From: Trichobilharzia regenti
Lineage: Eukaryota > Platyhelminthes > Trematoda > Strigeidida > Schistosomatidae
Length of the DNA stretch: 64,000 nucleotides
NCBI GenBank assembly: GCA_944472135.2
Contig: OX235263.1
Span: 9,159,517 to 9,223,516 of the forward strand
Direction: 5' to 3'
The translations under genes and the position numbers were made by a program. This document shows positions 32,475-43,885 of the stretch, piece after piece (position 1 is the first letter of the stretch; each line of letters begins with the position of its first letter). The notes below the pieces were generated by a model. It saw only the letters and a program-made list of their open reading frames with translations. It did not search any database and was not told the origin of the DNA.

Positions 32475-32934
32475 TAAAATCAGCAATGCCGTTTTGTTTT
32501 TCATTCATTGGGAAATACAAAAACCTTAATTATAATGAAAATTCAAATTGTATTCATTTATTTATTTTGCGTTCTGGTTTTTTCACATGAGAATAGACTC
32601 TTATAAACACTGAAACACTTGTACACAAATACTCAATAAGGGCATGCCCGCCCACTCACCCACACACACACACATGCACGCATTTCAGAAGACTTATATT
32701 CATTTTATATGATATGATATTTTTTTGTATATGTTTTGTGTGTGTGTGTGTGTGTTTTGAACAGTGTTCATTGATTAATTTCTAATTAAGAACTTTTACA
32801 AGTTTGTTCTCACAATGTTTATTGTGTTTAAATTGGAGTGTATTTTATGGTCTGAGTAGATTGTTAAGTAAGGAAGGCAAAATAAATCGATAAGTTAATT
32901 GAAGGATGTTAACTAGCAAAGGAATTTACGACAA

Positions 32935-33360
32935 TGCTTACTTCGTCCTTTTTGGGACTCGTCATCTGGATGTATCTGCATTCCCCAGTGAGTGGGTGAG
33001 TGATGATGTTTCCATCACCGAGGCTCAAACCCAGTGCTCATACTTTCAAACTCCAAAGCGTTATCCATTAGACTAAATGGGCCAGGAAAGCCTCCTCTTG
33101 TGCAGCGGGTCATATTAATTATTGAACTGAATTTTAGATTTTCCCGTCGATTGATTGAACCGAAAGGCTCGGTCACAGGTTGGCATGTTGGCCAGGACGA
33201 AATGCGCATCCTCGATTCCACTTCTAGTCACCATCCAGCAGTTAACTTCTAATTACATGCCCAGACATTGTCGAAGCATCTTCACAAGAAACCGAAATGT
33301 CAACCTGAGATCGAGCACTTTGGTCCAATCAATCGACGGAAAAAATCTAAAGGTGAATTG
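32935..33360. mobile_element. SMalpha-type SINE (S1), two part copies in opposite orientation
   Basis: 32941-33110 is minus oriented with the 5' hammerhead half (atgacgag core with C3 changed to A at about 32957-32964). 33110-33360 is plus oriented with the 3' half (cgaaatgcgcatcctcgattcc) and full tail. Neither has a complete ribozyme. Confidence 0.7.
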
Positions 33361-33364
33361 AGTA

Positions 33365-33640
33365 AATCTATGATGTTGTGAGGCTACTTCGATTGAGATG
33401 GCTAGGGTCTGTATTATGCAGAAAGAGGCAATCGCCTTTCTCGACAACGAGGGATATTAGGTGATATAGGATTCTGTCTGTTAGAAAAGAATTCGGAATG
33501 GACAAATTAAAATATACTATCAATCTATGAAATCTATGACTGCTGGTCTGGGCAATGTAGAGAGATGTTGATGGTGTTGCTAGGGTCTTTGTGACTCTGA
33601 AAATCAATGACTCGAAACTTGAAAAAAAAACGAAATTTTC
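33365..33640 (+). mobile_element. RTE-like family B, highly diverged 3' fragment
   Basis: Encodes YDVVRLLRLRWLGSV, parallel to EVVKLQRLRWLGHV of family B, then decays. Confidence 0.5.
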
Positions 33641-33689
33641 CCTCCCCTTGTAACTACCTTTTGACTTTGTTTATTATTACAGTTCAGGC

Positions 33690-35360
33690 TAATTTTATCA
33701 ACTTCTATGTAAGAAGGCGTAATTTGTCTGACTCGTGCTGTAATGTATTTGCGTGCAACACATTTCGAACACTCTGATCACACACGGACTTGTCATAGGA
33801 ATATGCATATGAAATTAATAAGGAGCTAAGAGGTGAGAAATAGAAATAGACTTAGGTCAAATTAAGAGGACATTTGAAGGTCAAAGTAACGATGAAGACC
33901 ACTGAACCAAATAGCAGAGGTAATAGTACGTCTGTACTGGCTGGTATCAAAACAAATTTTACCAAGGAAGGTTTAATGTGATGACGAATTGCTGCTTTGA
34001 ACGCATAAAGGTGGTTTAAACTTCATAGTTACCAGCTAGGGTTTCCACAAACTTTAGGATACCCCCCCAAACACGTTTCATAGATAGATTTAAAAGATGT
34101 GTTAACGTCAAATTTATGTTCTGTCTGTATAATACGTTTCGCCATAGAGGAGGTATGTCGCATTTTCTCACCATTAATGGGTTCTGAAGATTCCATTTGT
34201 TTCTGGAGCCATTTAGGAATATGCTCTGAAGCCAGCCCTTACTTGCAGAGATCGATGAGTCCTCCCTACATGTGTGTGTATCCACACTTACATTCAAATT
34301 GGTAAATACAGTGAGATGTGACATCATTTTTCGCATGTTCGACGGGCTTAGATAGATATATTGGCTTTATATTCTCTATTATTATGATAGCTGCATAAAA
34401 AGTCTTTTTAACAGCGGGTTCAAACTCTGCCTAGTTATCAAGCTGCTATCATCTCCCATATAAGGTAGGTAGTTTGATGTACACGTCTTTCTTAGGGGCG
34501 AGCTGGAGAGTGGATCTTGGTGTTTTGACTACTTTATATCTCCTGATGAACTTGTCTGGACAATTGTTATCAACCAGAGTTTGTGTCAACTTTCTTTCTT
34601 CTTCATCAAGTGTGTCTTCAGTGTATATTCGTTTGATTCTACTGAAGATGCACCTCGCTCACTAAGGCTATTTTGTACCGAACAGGGCAGAAACTGTGGT
34701 AATTAAGATGCTGTCCTGTCCAGGTAGGTTTTCTACAAATAGATCTTTTTATTGACCCATCAAGCCGTCGACTAAGCAATATGTCTAGGATGTAAGTGAT
34801 ATGCTATTCTGAACTTCATTCAGTCGATTTAGAACTGAGGTGACAAAACAAGACTTATCACTGATGATTACAATATCATCTACATACCTTCTATAAAGTG
34901 GTAAATTTTCGACTAAATCCTCAGATAAATTCTCACTGTACGACATATAAATATCTGCTAAAAGAGGCCTTAACGGACTTCCCATAGCAACACCATCAAC
35001 TTGTCGGAAACAATCACCTTCAAATGTAAACCTAACATTGTTAATACATAGAAGTAATCTCTTAAATAAGATATAGGGAACGGGATGAAAAAATTGTTTG
35101 TGAAAATGTAATCACACAAAATGTCAACTGTTTTGAGCAAAGGCACTTTAGTAAAAAGCGAGTTTACATTAAAAGGGAACATATTCTTATTCATAATATT
35201 AATATCGTCTATTTTCTCACCACTTTATTAATTTCATATATATTCCAATGACAAATCGTGTGTGATCAGATTGTTTGAAATGTGTTGCACGCAAATACAC
35301 TACACGATTCAGAAAAATTACATCTTATTGCTTTATCTAAATTTATAAAGGGAACTAATT
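33690..35360 (-). mobile_element. Penelope-like element, family 4, with inverted end
   Basis: On the minus strand the RT starts near 35210 (FPFNVNSLFTKVPL), contains PLRPLLADIYMS and RRYVDDIVIISDK (YVDD 34875-34886), and after a decayed connector ends in a GIY-YIG remnant (about 34340-34020: HIPKWLQKQ in a shifted frame, KRIIQTEHKFDVN). The 3' end lies at 33690-33835, and the same end occurs in opposite orientation at 35216-35360, directly before the truncated ORF. Many stops make this an old copy. Confidence 0.78.
35216..35360 (+). repeat. Inverted pseudo-LTR of PLE family 4
   Basis: Shares aatttcatat, gtgtgtgatcaga and gtgttgcacgcaaataca with the reverse complement of 33690-33835. A shorter copy is at 44805-44890. 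Confidence 0.7.
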
Positions 35361-35589
35361 GTTTTAAATTTTAAGAATTTGTTGATTTAACAAAAACTGT
35401 TCCTAAAATAGCAATTAAATGGGTTACGCGGTTAGTGAAGTCTTACATCAAAGATTATAGATAGCAATAAGACGAACTTATACTGCCACCACCCCTTGTT
35501 TGTCATTTTCCAGCTGCCGACCAATTATGATTGTTCAAGCGAAAGACAAGTTACCTAGCTGTGTCACTTTTATGTGTATCTAAAAATTT

Positions 35590-36245
35590 ATTTGCTCCTT
35601 AGGAGAAAGCTGGTTATGTTGGGCGAACAAGTAGATAGCTTAACCAACGTATTAATGAGCATCTTCCTTCATGGTTCGGTAAAGTTCAAATAAAATCAAT
35701 AAGAAGATCTATTTCGGCTCATTTGGTTGATGATAGCGGTCACCAAGTGGACAGAAGAAGTGCCTTCATAGTTATCTATCGCATTCCATCGAGCTTTCAA
35801 AACGGAATTCGAATCCGCCTTTTACACATAGCCGAAGCTATGGAATTAATGCGAGAGAACAATCCTAGTGTCTTTGCATACAACAAAACAAGTTTGTTCT
35901 ACCTTTGTCTCTCCCTTGCCTGGCCTAGGTGAATTCTATTCAAAACCCTCCCACCCCTCCTTATTTTCCATCTCCTTCGTACTCTTATGATGCTTATTAC
36001 TTAAACTCTGATTATCTGTCCACTTCACCTACCTTTAGTATTACGTAACTTTTAAGATTTGACCTAATTTATTTATTGAATCGTCTACATATACACACAC
36101 ATATTACTACCTTTGTTATTCTTATCGCCGCCTTCATAAACCTTATGATCACTATTTTTAATGTCATTATAATCATCGTTATTACTGACGTTCAAAACAT
36201 TTACCACATTATTATTATTACTATTTGATTCACAAAATCACCATC
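35590..36245 (+). mobile_element. Penelope-like element, family 3: GIY-YIG end and 3' UTR
   Basis: From about 35605 the + strand reads GYVGRTSR, a stop, then NQRINEHLPSWFGKVQIKS, and 35723-35932 (VDDSGHQVDRRSAFIVIYRI, IRLLHIAEAMELMRENN). This is the C-terminal part of a PLE nuclease. A 3' UTR follows to about 36180 and the element end to 36245, where a family C RTE tail begins. The stretch 35361-35589 holds nothing recognised. Confidence 0.72.
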
Positions 36246-36249
36246 ATTG

Positions 36250-36950
36250 ATTAAAATTTTAATTATTATTATTATATCCTTTAATTCCTAGAGGAACATA
36301 GGGCTTCAGCCGCGCGTCTCTATTGCGTTCGGTTTTCTGCCAACGTTTTCACCGCCCTCCAAGTCTGCCCACATGCTTCATCTCCTCTTCACATCACCTC
36401 CTCCATGTTACCCTCGCATTGACGACCAACTCGCCGCTTCCCTTTCGAGTTCCACTCGAGCAATGGCTTGTCTAGTGATGTCACTTGATGGTTTCCTCAG
36501 AGTATGGCCAACCAATCCACCTTAATTTCTTCCTGCTTATTTATTGCACATTCGGTTCCTGGATGGTTTGCTACCAAAGATCCCTGTGGCTGTTCCTTTT
36601 GTGGCCATCTGATCTTGAGTAGTATTGAATGAAGACAACTGTTAATGAAAGTCTGTAGTTTGTTTGAGATGCTCTTTATGACGCGCAGTGCAAGTCTCTG
36701 ATCCGTATAGTAAGTAGCACTGACTGACTTCACTGAATTTTATTTTTGATGCTGAGTGCTGTCGACCTCCACACAGACTTGAGAGAGTAGTGAAAGCTTG
36801 TCTTGCTTCTCCTTTTCTTACTTTGATATCCCCTTCAGTGCCGCCCGTCTGTAGTTGAAACGATGCTTCACAGGTAGGTAAAGGAGGTTGTTTCTTTCAG
36901 GTTCCACCCATTTATGCTGGCTGATTGTTGTCTGTTGTCTGTACAACACT
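36250..36950 (-). mobile_element. RTE-like family C, 3' end
   Basis: The + strand starts with ATT repeats and aattcctagaggaacatag, the family C 3' end, then segments for the C-terminal domain (RLALRVIKSISNKLQTFINS; HSILLKIRWPQKE) with one early break. It is truncated at about 36950. Confidence 0.75.
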
Positions 36951-36954
36951 GTGT

Positions 36955-37680
36955 GATTTAATACAATAAAATCTTACCATAAAAGTAGGTTGGGGGGTAA
37001 TCAGATTGTCGGAACATAAGAATTTAACTAAGGTAATAATGGTTGACCCCATGAAGATAAGTAATTTAGAAAAAAGCTCAGCAATTCACTATATGCATTA
37101 ACATAAAACCACAAAATAGGATGGGAGAGGGTTAAGATTCTAAAAAGTAATATAGGTAGGTGGCGAGAGGTTGATTATTGAATCCTTATTCATCGAGTTT
37201 ACACCCAACATGTGCAACAGGAATGACTCAATGCAAATATCAGAAATATGCAAGATATTATTACCGACAGTCAGTCAAATCAGAGGAGGATAATAAATAT
37301 TATCAAAATTCTATTTCAATTCAAACACATTACAACGTTCTAACAAGTTACTTATTATGACTGTAAAAACATTCGTCTTATTTCCCATCTGATTGCAATT
37401 GATCAATAATACTCAGATTATTATTTCTGAATGTACATTATTACATAATGATTGTTATTCCAATATCTAATCGATTCCACACATGTACATAAATGAAGGA
37501 TAAAGTTGTGAATGACTTGATATGATTATGAGCAGTAGTAATAATTTGTGCTCGAAACGTGGTCATCAGTTAATATAACTGTACAACACTGTGTGATTTA
37601 TCAAAATAAAATCTCATCCATAATGGAGTTTATACTCTACCACCACAGTGCCCAAGTTTTATACTTAGATATCTTGTTAC
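36955..37680. repeat. R1-type repeat array with hammerhead-like hairpin
   Basis: 36990-37150 mirrors 13160-13390, 37150-37260 parallels 13425-13530, and 37490-37640 matches the R1 core. The small frame 37178-37360 is not convincing as a gene. At 37521-37560 the + strand has gagca/tgctc closing directly onto gaaacgt. Confidence 0.5.
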
Positions 37681-38029
37681 TAACTTCTATTATTTAATTG
37701 TTTTGATGATATTTAACGTCCTAACTTCAATCCGCATACCTAAAACTAATTCACTGAAATAACCACTTGATTGGCAAACATTTTGATGTAGAGCCGGCCA
37801 GCCAGCCAACCAGCCAGTCGATGATGAGGAACTAATTGAAGTGAAGGAATGCATATTTCTCCCCTCAACTTATTGTTTTCTCTCAATGTGTAATTCAGAA
37901 TTTGAAAATTTAATTATCACTAACGCATGTGACTGAACTCATGAAATGGATTACGCCATAGCAATCAATCACTTCAATACACTAACGATAGTCGAGTGAA
38001 TCAGCTTGAAATACGAGCACATCAGAGGT
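37681..38029. other. No gene seen
   Basis: AT-rich sequence with a short imperfect CAGC repeat at 37795-37820; nothing recognised. Confidence 0.4.
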
Positions 38030-38210
38030 TCAGAGAGAAGAGGAGGTCGTGGATTCGAACCCTGATGGGTTCATACTAGGACGAAACAGCTGTCCAGCAC
38101 TCCCTTGTCGGTTTTTTTCCAATGGTTCTGTAACCAATGTCAACTCATGATGAAATCCTGTAACCAATCAACGAAATCCCTACAACCCAATACTTGAATA
38201 GAAGAATACT
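38030..38210 (+). mobile_element. SINE S4 copy
   Basis: Contains ggattcgaaccctgatggg (B-box), aaacagctgtccagcactcc and the end aatcctgtaaccaatcaacg. Confidence 0.6.
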
Positions 38211-38639
38211 TTCCAGCTCCAAACAAGTATTTCCCGGTTGGACTCCCTAGTTATAGCATAGTCCCAAGCGTAGTCTACATCTTCTTTATCCAGTTGAAGA
38301 TTTAGCATTCCCCTGTAATAAGTTACACCCTTAATTTCAAAAATGTCATGAGAACACTCTTTTAAATTCGTTGAAATTGTGATTTGAGTTTTTATTCTTG
38401 ATTGCTCTAGCAGACTATTACTCACTGAGAAGTGTAGGGATATTCAGCTGACAATTCGCATATAAGATGGAACGCATATCTCGGATTCGATTACGAGCAA
38501 CTATTCATAGAGTAACACTTTAGAATTCTCCACGTCAAGAGTTGGTGTGCAGGGATTTGGTTGGCTACAGGATGAGTCACGAGCTGACGACAGTTGAAGA
38601 ACCACAGGAAAGCATGGGAGTGCTGTACAGCAGTTCCAT

Positions 38640-38900
38640 CAGCCTAGTTTGAGTCTTTTCGTCAGTACGCATCCACAGCCAGGGTTCAAACTCAGTACCT
38701 TCCGGTCACAAGGTGAGGTTGTAGACCATTCACCCATTGGGACGCAACACAGTGGTCAGCCCGTGAATTCCAAATTCTACAGCAAGTGTCACAGATCAGT
38801 AACTACTCATTTGCTTGAATTCGATCAATGAAGCGTCAATAAGCACAAAGCCAAACTTCAGTCAGGAATTCCTGCCCACTTGCATCCAACTATCCAGTAT
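38640..38900 (-). mobile_element. SINE S4 copy
   Basis: The reverse complement has the S4 head (ttcgaac-type B-box near 38687) and ends near the caattcacccattgg block. It is followed by unrecognised sequence to 39270. Confidence 0.5.
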
Positions 38901-39269
38901 GTTAAAAATTAATTTTATACCGGAATAAAGTATGAATCTTCATCGATTGTGTTGGTTACACTGTCTGGTTATTGATTTTATTATTGATTAATATTCACTT
39001 AAAAAGGTGGGTTTCATTCTTGAAAGGTAGGTAAGTGGTGGTCGGGTGAAGAGAAAAACATGAGGTCAGTCTAATTCAGAGAGGGAAAATTGGTTTGACC
39101 CGTTCAACGAGGTATAGACTGTTTGGATATGGTCTTTATACTTCCTACAATTGTCCCTAAGAGACAAATTTCGGTTCCCTTAGGAAAATCTTTTTTTCAC
39201 GGTAACGCTAAGAGAAGCAGTTTCTGGTCTTCCGCTGGTCTACAGAAGTCCAAAGCACACTTCTACATG

Positions 39270-39620
39270 TATTTTTCCTTTTGGAGCCAGGTATATTGAT
39301 CGTTCAACACAGATCCTGCCTAACATAGGTTCAATAAAACTATCCTATAAGGTTGCAGAAAGGTAGAAGCGGCTCTGTAAGAAATGAGATAATCTCACAC
39401 CTTGTAGACACTACCACACTCTATCGGAACAAACTTCTCCATTAGATTGATCTACAAAGTGAAAAGCAGTCTGTCTAAGACGCCCCACTTACGCTGAAGC
39501 TCTAGATTTCCAGATGTAGAAAACGGATCTGTGCATACAAAACAAAAGCTTTTATCTACTTCTGCTGACCACATTCTTGTTTTCAACCCAACTGTTTTCC
39601 TGACCCTTGATCAGTCATCT
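39270..39620 (+). mobile_element. Penelope-like element, decayed GIY-YIG region
   Basis: ggagccaggtatattgatcg at 39284 corresponds to GARYIGRS of 41209-42060. A later block (about 39520-39600) parallels the C-terminal KPDLCVQKKVRST. Several stops are present; the copy is very old. Confidence 0.45.
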
Positions 39621-39689
39621 TTTCTCCTGAATGCTCAGGTAGTATAAAAATTTTCTTTCTTTCTTTCCATACTTACTGAGATTACAAAG

Positions 39690-40270
39690 CATTTATTGAA
39701 GTGAAAACCAGCACTGCAGTACCGGACAGCTGTTTCATCCTAGTTTGGGAATCATCAACTCGTAAAAACAAAACTAAGCCTTACAAACCAAACTATAGAA
39801 AATTTATTAAACTACATGTCTCATTACGTAATTCTATCAACCTTGGTCAATTTCTCATGTGTATTGATTAATGCTGTCAAACACATTCTGGTGATGATTT
39901 ATCACTTTCTTACTATACAGTATTATGTTAAAACAAATTGTTCATGAATAATCTCCATCCATCCAGACATTAATGAAAACAAAACACGTAGTGTTCAGTG
40001 AAGAGTCTCATTTCAAAGGCGAATTCTCATTAGGACTCCGGGTGTTTGCTATATAGGACCAGTCGCAAATGTTGGTTTTCAGAAATCTGATTGGTTACAG
40101 GAATGACCATGAGGTCATCTCGGTTAGAGAACCTTTGCAAAAATATTTGACTAGTGGACGTGTGTTTCGTCCTTGTCTGCGTTTCTTCACGGTACACATC
40201 CACCGGGATTCGATTCCAAAATAAGACAAAATGCGTTTCTTGTATTCCATTACGATCGTCCACCATCCAT
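39690..40270. mobile_element. SINE S4 fragments (minus) joined to an S1 3' scrap (plus)
   Basis: 39700-39770 and 40070-40212 are minus-oriented S4 pieces (cagctgtttcatcctagttt; tgattggttacagga). 40213-40268 is an S1 cleavage-strand scrap (attccaaaataagacaaaat, caccatccatc). Confidence 0.45.
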
Positions 40271-40614
40271 CATCTTTCCTGATAACTTTTTGATTGCCAT
40301 TGGTTGTTTTTTTTGTGAGATTTCTTTTGTCACATCACCATTATGATCTATATATATTTAATCAATTTTGGCTAAAAAACACTGACGAAGAAAGATAATT
40401 TACTTCCATTGATTATGTTACATGTCCATTGATTTATTTATTGATTTTTCATTAACACTTTGATGACCTCTTCTTATTGATTTTTTTCACTCTATTAAGT
40501 AAATAGTCGGTTATTATTATTTTAATTTACACCTTCCATTGAATTTCATGCATAATTCAATCTTCTTACCGACTGCTTGCTTAGCTCTTATTGTCTACAG
40601 AAACTATATACTAT
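40271..40614. other. No gene seen
   Basis: AT-rich sequence with no recognisable motif. Confidence 0.4.
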
Positions 40615-40985
40615 TATTAGTATTATTCTCTTGAGTTCCTAATGAAATAGGGCACATCTGCAGTTCAATCGCTTCTCTGTAGCCCATGCCAGCTGGCCCA
40701 ACGATAGCCCACAGACATTTGTCTCGTCTTCCTCGTCGTCCTCCTTCTGACACGATCCTTTTCATGTCAGCCTCGGGCCCAAATCCAACTCACCGTTTAC
40801 AATTCCACTTCCATTCGAGGACCTGGCTTTTGATGTTACTCAGTGATCTCCACAGCGTATTTCCAGTCCAGCTTCATTTCCATCTGCATATTTATTATGC
40901 AATAGATTATTGGCTGGTTAATAGAGTTCCTTATGCTGTCTGGCCAAACATCTGACCTTCAGAAACACAGAAACAGAAAACGCAG
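40615..40985 (-). mobile_element. RTE-like family C2, 3' end, old
   Basis: Starts ttattctcttgagttcctaa and keeps weak similarity to 63335-63650. Confidence 0.5.
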
Positions 40986-41085
40986 CTGTTTATGTAAGTC
41001 AGCAATATCCTGTTAGGAGTTATTTTGCCTGCGTGCCAAGTAACTGTCCAGTCTAGAAAATGGTTCCCTGAAGCCTATAATCCAA

Positions 41086-42060
41086 AGCTTTCAAATATAT
41101 AAAAGGTATGTAGATGACACCTTTATTATTTGTAATATTGATTGTAACCTGAATAATATATTAAGTGTATTTAATGAGTGCCATCCTGCGATAAAATTCA
41201 CACTCGAAATGGAGAACGAGTCTAGCATTCATTTCCTCGATGTGAACTTATCAAGAAGGACCGATGGAACTCTGAAGAGATCGATTTATCGTAGGCTGTT
41301 ATGGAATGGTCAACTGACAAATTTCTACAGCTGGGTACCTATTGGTCGAAAACGAAACCTGGTCCGGTCGCTTGCCACTCGTATTCGGCGCATATGTAGC
41401 ACTGATACTGTGGAAGATGAGTTATACACTTTGAGGAAAATCCTAATGGAAAATGGATTTCCACCACGTTTTATAGATAAGAATATACATTCAAAGCCTA
41501 CAAAACGTGACTTATCAACCGCTCCCAAGAAAATACTTTACATGAGCTTAGAATTCAAAGGGGACTTAGCTTCCGATATCATGAAACGAAGGATATCACA
41601 GTCCCTGAAAAGAACATTCCCTGCTGCCTCTCTGAGAATAGCTTTTACTAGCCGACCATTATTGTTCAATAACCTGAAGGACAAGATCCCAATGTTGACC
41701 AACTCTATGTGCGTTTATCAATTCACCTGCTCTTGTGGAGCTAGGTATATCGGTCGTTCGACTCGAGTTTTGTCCAAGAGGGTGCAAGAACATTATCCTG
41801 CATGGCTACGAAAAGGTGGAAGTGGAGCAATAAGAAGCGCGATCATAGAACATCTGGTCGAAAATGATCACCCTATCTCTATAGCCTCCGCCTTTAAAGT
41901 CATCTACAAGGCAAAGAGCAATCTACCTAAATCCCTACGTACCCGACTCATCTGTATTGCTGAAGCTTTGGCTATCGAAACAGAAAAGCCAGATCTCTGT
42001 GTACAGAAAAAAGTTCGTTCAACCCCTCCAACTTTCATGGTCTTAATCCCTCTATGCTAA
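41086..42060 (+). CDS. PLE family 1 ORF: RT C-terminal part plus GIY-YIG endonuclease (5'-truncated)
   Basis: The frame includes SFQIYKRYVDDTFIICNID (catalytic YVDD 41107-41118), FLDVNLSRRTDGTL, YSWVPIGRKRNLVRSLATRI, the connector (KGDLASDIMKRRISQSLKRT, FPAASLRIAFTSRP) and the nuclease: SMCVYQFTCSCGARYIGRST, RVQEHYPAWLRKGGSG and SAIIEHLVENDHPIS. The Cys-x-Cys before YIG, the Arg and the catalytic Glu region are visible. The stop is TAA at 42058-42060. The true N-terminus is missing, so this is a long open remnant and not a functional element. It is the longest uninterrupted PLE frame in the window. Confidence 0.85.
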   Translation, partial: SFQIYKRYVDDTFIICNIDCNLNNILSVFNECHPAIKFTLEMENESSIHFLDVNLSRRTDGTLKRSIYRRLLWNGQLTNFYSWVPIGRKRNLVRSLATRIRRICSTDTVEDELYTLRKILMENGFPPRFIDKNIHSKPTKRDLSTAPKKILYMSLEFKGDLASDIMKRRISQSLKRTFPAASLRIAFTSRPLLFNNLKDKIPMLTNSMCVYQFTCSCGARYIGRSTRVLSKRVQEHYPAWLRKGGSGAIRSAIIEHLVENDHPISIASAFKVIYKAKSNLPKSLRTRLICIAEALAIETEKPDLCVQKKVRSTPPTFMVLIPLC

Positions 42061-42533
42061 AATATGATAATCCCCAATCATATTTTAGCTCTACCAATTT
42101 TCATTTTTCATTTTGTCTATTCAATTTGTATACTCTTCCTTATTAAGTCAATTGTTATTATTACTATTCTCACTTTGAACTGTCCCCGGTATTATTTCAC
42201 TTGTTCCACTTGTCATTCTAAATCAATTGTTTTTTACAACGATAAATTCTATGCTATTAAATTTCACACAATATTACGTAACGTTTTTGTTTTATTCGAT
42301 TTGTCTACTAATCCTATAATTGCACATCCTTTTTCAAGTTCTATCCCTCCTATGAATTATTCTATATATGACATTAATCTGCTTTGCCACTTGACATTTA
42401 ACTACGATTATAATCACAAACATTTTAGTTTTAATTGAACTTCATATGATTATTATTATTTTATGCATTCACACCTAAGATTCAATTCCCTCACCGGATA
42501 TAACTTCTGAAAAACCATATATATACGACTGTA

Positions 42534-42573
42534 CAGCTTGATGATAAATTCGTTGAAAAGAGTCTCTTCGCTG
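42534..42573 (+). ncRNA. Hammerhead-like fold at the end of PLE family 1 (candidate)
   Basis: Stem I cagc (42534-42537) / gctg (42570-42573); ttgatga core-like (42538-42544); gaa (42555-42557); stem III aagag/ctctt with one-base loop (42558-42568); C at 42569 as cleavage base. Stem II is not convincing and C3 is U. Confidence 0.35.
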
Positions 42574-42580
42574 AATCACT

Positions 42581-42989
42581 TGTTTTGATTTTCCAAGTAA
42601 CTGAGTCATATAAAAGTCTAACAATAGAAGACAAGAGCCAAGCAACAGATCTTTTATTAAGGAAATCAACTGATATCTAAAGATTTTCATGCACATTATT
42701 ATAGATAATTGTTAGCAGAAAAACACAGTCTTCTGATTGGTGGTTTCTCATTGTACGTTAATCTTTCATCTCTTGTGGCTAACTAACTTGACATTCATAT
42801 TGAAGTTTCAGATGTTGTTTTTTATGTTAAGTGCAGTTGATTTCCTTAAATGATTTCGGAGAAATGAAGGTTTAAGTCTACCTTTGGTATCCTCATCTAT
42901 GCTTCCTAGATAATTGGAGAAAGTAATTTCATTTTGATAAATCTTTTTGATGGTGTTTCATGCTTATGGTTGTTATCGGCTAAGTATCT
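42581..42989. other. No gene seen
   Basis: Sequence without recognised element. 42715-42750 resembles 24556-24590 (gttagcagaaaaac; cttctgattgg), so part is a dispersed repeat. Confidence 0.4.
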
Positions 42990-43385
42990 TCATCATCTTC
43001 ATCAACAGCTGTCTTCGCACAGTACTCAAAATCAGATGGCCAGCCAGAAAAGATCAGCAACAGGGATCTCTGGGAGCGAACCAACCTAGGAGAAACCGAT
43101 TGTGAAAGAAATATGCAGGAAGAAATGGAGGTGGATTGGTCATTCTTTGAGAAAACAAACCATCAAGTAAAATGACATCACACAACAGGCTATTGCCAGA
43201 GTGGAACCTGAATGGGAAGTGGCGAGTTAGTCATCAGTGTGAGGGTGAGATGGAGCAGGAGGTGATGTGAGGAGGAGGAGATGAAAGCATGTGGACAGAC
43301 GTGGAACCAGGTGAAAATGTCGGCAGAGAATTGAACACAATGGAGACGTGTTCCTCTAGGAATTAAAGGAAACAATAATAATAAT
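42990..43385 (+). mobile_element. RTE-like family C, 3' end
   Basis: Reads IFINSCLRTVLKIRWPARKD-like and RKWRWIGHS-like segments and ends ctctaggaattaaagg plus AAT repeats (43370-43386). Confidence 0.72.
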
Positions 43386-43389
43386 AATC

Positions 43390-43570
43390 TTCATTACTTG
43401 TGTATTCTCTACTTTCACTTGAGTTCCAGTCTTCACCGCTTCTTCTACCGGCTTGTTGGCTTTTGGCTGTAGATCTTCCAACTGGTATGCCACAAGACAC
43501 AAATAATCCGCGAAATGCAGATCTTTCAGTGTCCTAAGCCAGTCTAACGTATGCCCGTATTATCCTTCAC
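43390..43570 (-). mobile_element. RTE-like RT fragment, inverted against the previous tail
   Basis: The minus strand reads LKDLHFADYLCLVAYQLEDL: the catalytic FADD is FADY. The fragment covers only the region around the active site. The stretch 43571-43885 shows nothing else. Confidence 0.55.
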
Positions 43571-43885
43571 GACGATCTGTTGTGTCAGGAGTGTCACTTA
43601 TAATCCTGTACATATATTTTGAATAACTTAGCGACATGACTTATATAGTCAGTCGTCTACTCTTGTAAATGTTGCAAAAGTCAATAAGAGTCAATATATT
43701 TACCTATCATTTGTTTCAACTTGTTTGATAGAGAATAGTATAGTGGCGGTCAGTTACAGTTTTGAAGTTCCTCAGGTAGTTGGTGTTATTCACCGCCACA
43801 ATACGTGATTTAATACTAATTGTTTAGTGGATTACTGTAATTATTTCAAGCGTTAAGACTTCATCTATCATAAATATTTTTCATT

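Larger units (their letters stand above)
31085..32520 (+). mobile_element. Penelope-like element, family 2: RT palm, GIY-YIG and 3' region
   Basis: It starts inside the RT domain (LRYVDDAFVVLKRD; YVDD codons 31144-31155), then LPFLDWLLVKRRENGHFSIS. A decayed connector follows (31360-31735, several stops), then the GIY-YIG frame 31742-32056 (YIGQTPREIKVIRRNEHRRA ... IESGHKIDF). The 3' UTR runs to about 32500 and contains a hammerhead-like fold at 32436-32472. The sister copy is at 56640-57370. It is 5'-truncated at about 31085. Confidence 0.8.
41060..42580 (+). mobile_element. Penelope-like element, family 1, best-preserved coding copy
   Basis: An uninterrupted frame from about 41086 to 42060 covers the RT palm, thumb, connector and GIY-YIG domain. 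A ~480 bp 3' UTR and an end at about 42580 follow, with a hammerhead-like fold at 42534-42573. It is 5'-truncated within the RT near 41060. Relatives are 11015-12745 and 61925-62515, and its 3' UTR is also represented in minus orientation at 60240-60680. Confidence 0.85.

Noticed and set aside
33700..33800. PLE family 4 pLTR as a hammerhead carrier
   Set aside because: It has gaaatgtgttgcac but no CUGANGA core or plausible stem I and II in either orientation.
42064..42438. 124-codon frame after the PLE ORF, with hydrophobic stretches
   Set aside because: It lies in the PLE 3' UTR, whose other copy (60490-60665) does not conserve the frame; AT-rich hydrophobic codons are expected by chance.
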